Shown here in pieces: positions 5,413 through 7,663 of a stretch of 7,663 nucleotides of DNA. A model generated the notes under the pieces. It worked only from the letters and a program-made list of their open reading frames with translations. It was not told the DNA's origin and did no database searches. Each line of letters begins with the position of its first letter. The stretch's first letter is position 1. The DNA is taken from positions 1 to 7,663 of the forward strand of contig JANMZO010000204.1 of NCBI GenBank assembly GCA_031383405.1, given 5' to 3'. This DNA comes from JANMZO01 sp031383405 (lineage in GTDB: Bacteria > Actinomycetota > Acidimicrobiia > Acidimicrobiales > JANYDT01). The translations under genes were made by a program, and so were the position numbers.

Positions 5413-6605
5413 GTACCCGAGGGTGCCACAATTCGCCGCGTGGTGACCACAAACATGGCGGCGAAGGCTGCGATAACGGTGAAGGCGACCCGGAGACCCT
5501 TCCAGTCGCTGAGCTGTCCGACGATCACCGGGGTGAGGAGAAAGCCGGATCGTTGCCCGACGGCCATCGCGCCGAGCCCGGCACCGGCCGAGGTGCCGGG
5601 GAGTTTGGCGGCCATGGTGTAGAGCTGCGGAAACATCACCGAGACTCCGAGCCCCCAAAGTGCAAACCCGGCCACCGCCACAGGCATCGATCGCGCTATC
5701 ACCACAACTGCGGCACCGGCGACGCTCAATCCGAGAGCCGTGGTGATGAGGCTTCGTACCCCTATCCGTTCGAGCACGTGGTCACCACCGAGTCGACCGA
5801 GCAACATGAAGCTGGCGAACACGACGGCACCGATTCCCTGCCACCGCGTGGCGTGGAACAGGTCGCGCAACGCCACCGCACTCCAGTCGTTCGGTGCGAC
5901 TTCGAGGAACCCGATCCCGACCGCCATGATGGCCATGGCTACAACCACTTTCGAGATGACGAACTTGGTTCTGGGTGCGTTGGTCCCGGTTGCCCGCTCG
6001 GCGTCGGGGCGAGGGTCCTGCGGTGTCAGTCGGGGCCGCGCGGTGAGTACGGTGACGATCAGCACCGCAGCCACGAGGCTCAGGTGCAGCTCCATCGGGA
6101 GTTTCGCGGCCGAAGCGAGGGAACCGAACAAAGCACCGGTCGTGAAGCCCAGGCTCCATCCCGCGTGTAGGCGGTGCATGATCGACCGGCCCAGTCGTTC
6201 CTGGACGATCATGCCCTGCGTATTCATGGCCAGGTCATTGAACACGTCGAGAAAGCCAAGCGCGCTTAGCAAAGCCATGAGGCTGAGCGGGCTGGGCACC
6301 AACGAGATGAACGGAAGAAGCGCGGCCAACGAGAGGGCTGCGGTTGTCACCACAGGTCGACTGTTGAACCGGCCGAAGACGCGCGATGCGAGGGTGGAGG
6401 CAACGAGCCCACCTATCCCCCCGCCGATGAGTGCGGTGCCAAGGCCTCCATTGCCTACCCCGAGTCGATCCCGAACCTCCGGGATGCGAGGGAGCCAGTT
6501 TGAAAACATGAAGCCGTTGACGAAGAACAGGGCCGCCACAGCGATGACTGAGCCTCGGTTGGATGATGTTTTCACTGAGACTTTCTGACCGGGAGCGCCG
6601 GGCAT
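5409..6605 (-). CDS. MFS transporter, YbjJ-like
   Basis: A 398-residue integral membrane protein with about 12 hydrophobic segments, starting at about residues 18-35 and ending near 375-390, with a polar central loop (about 190-215) between two six-helix halves. Diagnostic motifs of the YbjJ-like branch are NGFMFSNWLPRIPEVRDRLG (30-49), the D-V-F-N-D-L-A-M-N-T-Q-G block (120-131) and H-A-G-W-S-L-G (147-153). Family members are proton-driven transporters at the inner membrane, mostly of unknown substrate. ATG 6605 gives the expected N-terminus; no good Shine-Dalgarno is visible and a 9-bp hairpin lies just upstream. It follows the broken epimerase by 45 bp and its TGA overlaps the dehydrogenase start by ATGA, so the two are an operon. 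The open shadow frames on the plus strand are not genes. Confidence 0.88.
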   Translation of the reverse strand: MPGAPGQKVSVKTSSNRGSVIAVAALFFVNGFMFSNWLPRIPEVRDRLGVGNGGLGTALIGGGIGGLVASTLASRVFGRFNSRPVVTTAALSLAALLPFISLVPSPLSLMALLSALGFLDVFNDLAMNTQGMIVQERLGRSIMHRLHAGWSLGFTTGALFGSLASAAKLPMELHLSLVAAVLIVTVLTARPRLTPQDPRPDAERATGTNAPRTKFVISKVVVAMAIMAVGIGFLEVAPNDWSAVALRDLFHATRWQGIGAVVFASFMLLGRLGGDHVLERIGVRSLITTALGLSVAGAAVVVIARSMPVAVAGFALWGLGVSVMFPQLYTMAAKLPGTSAGAGLGAMAVGQRSGFLLTPVIVGQLSDWKGLRVAFTVIAAFAAMFVVTTRRIVAPSGT

Positions 6606-6618
6606 CCTAACGACGGAA

Positions 6619-6642
6619 CGCAGCGGTCAGCGAACCGCTGCG
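6619..6642 (-). promoter_or_regulatory. 9-bp stem hairpin between epimerase remnant and MFS gene
   Basis: CGCAGCGGT (6619-6627) and ACCGCTGCG (6634-6642) are perfectly complementary with a 6-nt loop, in the 45-nt gap upstream of the transporter ATG. In the minus-strand transcript it would end about 13 nt before the start codon. No U-tract follows, so a full terminator is unlikely. A translation-modulating or mRNA-stabilising/processing structure, or an attenuator, is possible. Confidence 0.5.
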
Positions 6643-6650
6643 GGCCGCTG

Positions 6651-7168
6651 TCAGTTTTGGTGGGCTCGCCACCAGGCGACAGTGGCCCGCGTCGTTTCTT
6701 CCAGGTCCGTGGCCCGGATCCCGAAGCGTTCGGTCGTATCGGAGGCGTCGACCACGAAGGGTGCCGCGAACTGGTACTGGATTTCCTGCAGTTCGCGCAT
6801 CATCGGAACGACGAATCCCATCGCTTTCAACAAAAACGACGGCAGAGTCGAGATCTTCACCCTTGTGGTTCCGGCGGCGCGGGCCAGGGCCTCGACCATT
6901 TTGGGTCACCGAAACCGATGGAACCAGCCAGGGTCGGCCCCACGAACCTTCGTCGATGGCGACGGCCGTCAACGCCTTCGCAACGTCGGGAATGTAGCTG
7001 AAGCTGTGCGGCACGTCGGTGGCACCGAGAAGCTGCACGCCTTTTCCTCGGATGGGTCGGGCCGTTCCCACTCCGGGTCGCAACGATAACGCGATGACCG
7101 GTCTCGGCGAGTTTCAGGGCTGTGGTTGGGCCGACGGGACCGGCTCCGACAACGAGATAGGTGGACAT
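6651..7168 (-). pseudogene. NAD(P)-dependent epimerase/reductase (extended SDR) pseudogene
   Basis: Three frames give consecutive parts of one protein. Frame A (7168 to about 7050) has MSTYLVVGAGPVGPTTALKLAE followed by H-R-V-I-V-A-T-R-S-G: the start and Rossmann glycine motif of the NAD(P)-binding domain, with AAGGAG 5 nt before the ATG. Frame B (about 7055 to 6901) continues with GKGVQLLGATDVPHSFSYIPDVAKAL and WGRPWLVPS, the late-middle part of such enzymes. Frame C (6899 to TGA 6651-6653) has MVEALARAAG, the MMREL region and the end TVAWWRAHQN. Between A and B, well over 100 residues containing the Tyr-x3-Lys catalytic region are missing, with a frameshift; B to C is another frameshift at 'VTQ/MVEAL', consistent with loss of a few bases. 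Such proteins are normally about 300 residues; only about 170 codons remain, so it cannot be active. It is the first gene of the TetR-flanked unit, upstream of MFS and acyl-CoA dehydrogenase. Confidence 0.85.
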
Positions 7169-7173
7169 GCTGA

Positions 7174-7179
7174 CTCCTT
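7174..7179 (-). promoter_or_regulatory. Shine-Dalgarno of the epimerase pseudogene
   Basis: AAGGAG on the minus strand lies 5 nt before the ATG at 7168. It fixes the original start and contrasts with the other genes here, which lack a Shine-Dalgarno and look leaderless. It agrees with the predicted transcription start near 7215, giving a leader of about 47 nt. Confidence 0.7.
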
Positions 7180-7200
7180 GATGGTGACTGTGGATCTGAC

Positions 7201-7215
7201 GAGAGCACTGCTCTC
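7201..7215. promoter_or_regulatory. Operator O1 candidate, 15-bp perfect palindrome
   Basis: GAGAGCACTGCTCTC is a perfect palindrome about a central C. It covers the predicted start site of the minus-strand unit, just downstream of its -10 (7222-7227). A near copy is centred 48 bp away (7249-7263). Such paired 15-bp dyads next to a divergent TetR gene are typical TetR-family operators; binding itself is inferred. Confidence 0.75.
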
Positions 7216-7221
7216 TAATTC

Positions 7222-7250
7222 ATGTTGTCAGAGTTTCTGACCTGCGTCAA
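7222..7250 (-). promoter_or_regulatory. Sigma70-type promoter for the epimerase remnant-MFS-acyl-CoA dehydrogenase unit
   Basis: On the minus strand TTGACG (7250-7245) and CAACAT (7227-7222) are separated by exactly 17 bp, predicting a start around 7215. The -35 overlaps the inner edge of operator O2, the start site lies in O1, and the spacer contains a third dyad, GTCAGA (7227-7232)/TCTGAC (7236-7241). The -35 is 5 of 6 to consensus; the -10 is weaker. Confidence 0.6.
7227..7241. promoter_or_regulatory. Spacer dyad GTCAGA-N3-TCTGAC
   Basis: A perfect 6-bp inverted repeat with a GTT centre occupies the -35/-10 spacer between the two RAGAGCA palindromes. Its arms differ from those of O1 and O2, so it could bind a second regulator or be a divergent site for the same one. 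Confidence 0.45.
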
Positions 7251-7263
7251 GAGCATTGCTCTC
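7249..7263. promoter_or_regulatory. Operator O2 candidate, near-identical copy of O1
   Basis: AAGAGCATTGCTCTC matches O1 at 13 of 15 positions, with a perfect 13-bp core palindrome AGAGCATTGCTCT. It overlaps the first two bases of the -35 of the minus-strand promoter, and lies about 60-75 bp upstream of the TetR start, so a regulator bound here could influence both directions. Confidence 0.75.
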
Positions 7264-7286
7264 ATAAAAGTTTATTGATCTTCTAC

Positions 7287-7315
7287 TTGTGCGGTGTTCA
7301 CAACGCATGCACAAT
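7287..7315 (+). promoter_or_regulatory. Leaderless-type promoter for the TetR gene
   Basis: TTGTGC (7287-7292) and CACAAT (7310-7315) are separated by 17 bp, and the -10 ends 6 nt before ATG 7322, predicting transcription from or next to the start codon. The elements TTGTGC (7287-7292) and GCACAA (7309-7314) are also exact reverse complements, which may be a coincidence or a regulatory dyad. Confidence 0.5.
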
Positions 7316-7321
7316 AGCGGG

Positions 7322-7663
7322 ATGAGCACTACAGCCTCCGGCACGTCGCCGGAATTGAAGCCGATGCCGTCAAGAGCCACCGGTGTGAGATCTCGGGTCC
7401 GGGCCGAACTGACCACGGAGATCCTCGCCACCGCCAAGCATCATCTGGCGACGCAGGGTGCAGCCGGGTTGTCTCTGCGTGCGGTGGCTCGTGACGTTGG
7501 AATGGTTTCGTCGGCGATCTATCGGTACTTTCCGAGTCGCGACGATCTCCTGACCGCTTTGATTGTGGCCGCTTATGACGACCTGGCCGACGCGCTTGAG
7601 GCGGGTGAAGCAAAAGCTAAGCGCGCGGATATTCGAGGCCGCTGGATGACGGTCGGTCGTTCT
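7322..7663 (+). CDS. TetR-family transcriptional regulator (partial, runs off the window)
   Basis: The first 114 residues of a TetR/AcrR regulator; no stop before the window end. After a flexible N-terminal tail (1-24), the DNA-binding domain spans about 25-80: helix 1 RAELTTEILATAKHHLATQG, then the helix-turn-helix G-L-S-L-R-A-V-A-R-D-V-G-M-V-S-S-A-I-Y-R-Y-F-P-S-R-D-D-L-L (49-77), with the hallmark Y-R-Y-F. The start of the ligand domain (Y-D-D-L-A-D-A-L-E ... D-I-R-G-R-W) resembles TetR regulators with the WHG-type C-terminal domain. TetR proteins bind palindromes as dimers and release on ligand binding, usually controlling a divergent gene. Here that is the epimerase remnant-MFS-acyl-CoA dehydrogenase unit, with two matching palindromes in between. 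The start ATG 7322 is supported by promoter spacing. Confidence 0.92.
   Translation, partial: MSTTASGTSPELKPMPSRATGVRSRVRAELTTEILATAKHHLATQGAAGLSLRAVARDVGMVSSAIYRYFPSRDDLLTALIVAAYDDLADALEAGEAKAKRADIRGRWMTVGRS

Noticed and set aside
5413..5658. N-terminal extension of the acyl-CoA dehydrogenase open frame
   Set aside because: It overlaps the transporter coding region in another frame and is arginine-rich; the ATGA overlap gives a clear start at 5412.
5286..6588. Long plus-strand open frames across the MFS gene
   Set aside because: Composition is typical of antisense high-GC shadows, and the minus strand encodes a clear MFS protein.
1..7663. CRISPR array, tRNA or rRNA genes
   Set aside because: No spaced direct repeats of array type and no tRNA-like T-loop or rRNA-like sequence were seen when scanning both strands.

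Overview
This is a high-GC window whose gene content and signals point to an actinobacterium (Actinomycetota; no finer placement attempted). The evidence is GTG starts, five genes whose -10-like hexamer lies only 6-7 nt from the start codon (leaderless-style promoters), an Actinomycete-type tyrosine integrase remnant, and acyl-CoA genes of the FadE/TesB type.

Left part (1-1262) is an accessory-looking patch. It holds a small orphan protein with a HEPN-like R-N-x3-H motif (81-599) and, on the minus strand, an internally deleted tyrosine recombinase remnant (798-1020) that no intact reading frame reports. A gene-free stretch rich in dyad symmetries follows. Next comes a family-2 glycosyltransferase of the DPM1-like class (1263-2039), with a perfect 8-bp hairpin shortly after its stop.

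Middle part (2181-4153) holds a divergent pair. One is an uncharacterised protein on the minus strand (2181-3020). The other is a double-hotdog, TesB-like acyl-CoA thioesterase on the plus strand (3299-4153). Between them is a 278-bp intergenic region with a promoter-like element at each end.

Right part (4171-7663) is a regulated module. A truncated TetR-family regulator runs rightward from 7322 to the window edge. Divergent from it is a minus-strand transcription unit: a broken NAD(P)-dependent epimerase/reductase (6651-7168), an MFS transporter (5409-6605), and an acyl-CoA dehydrogenase (4171-5412) that overlaps the transporter by ATGA. The TetR/epimerase intergenic region contains a good sigma70-type promoter (TTGACG-17-CAACAT, minus strand). 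This promoter is bracketed by two near-identical palindromes of consensus RAGAGCAYTGCTCTC, which are strong operator candidates. The likely logic is TetR repression of an export plus acyl-CoA oxidation unit whose first enzyme has decayed while the promoter, operators and downstream genes remain intact. The physiological substrate cannot be read from the sequence.
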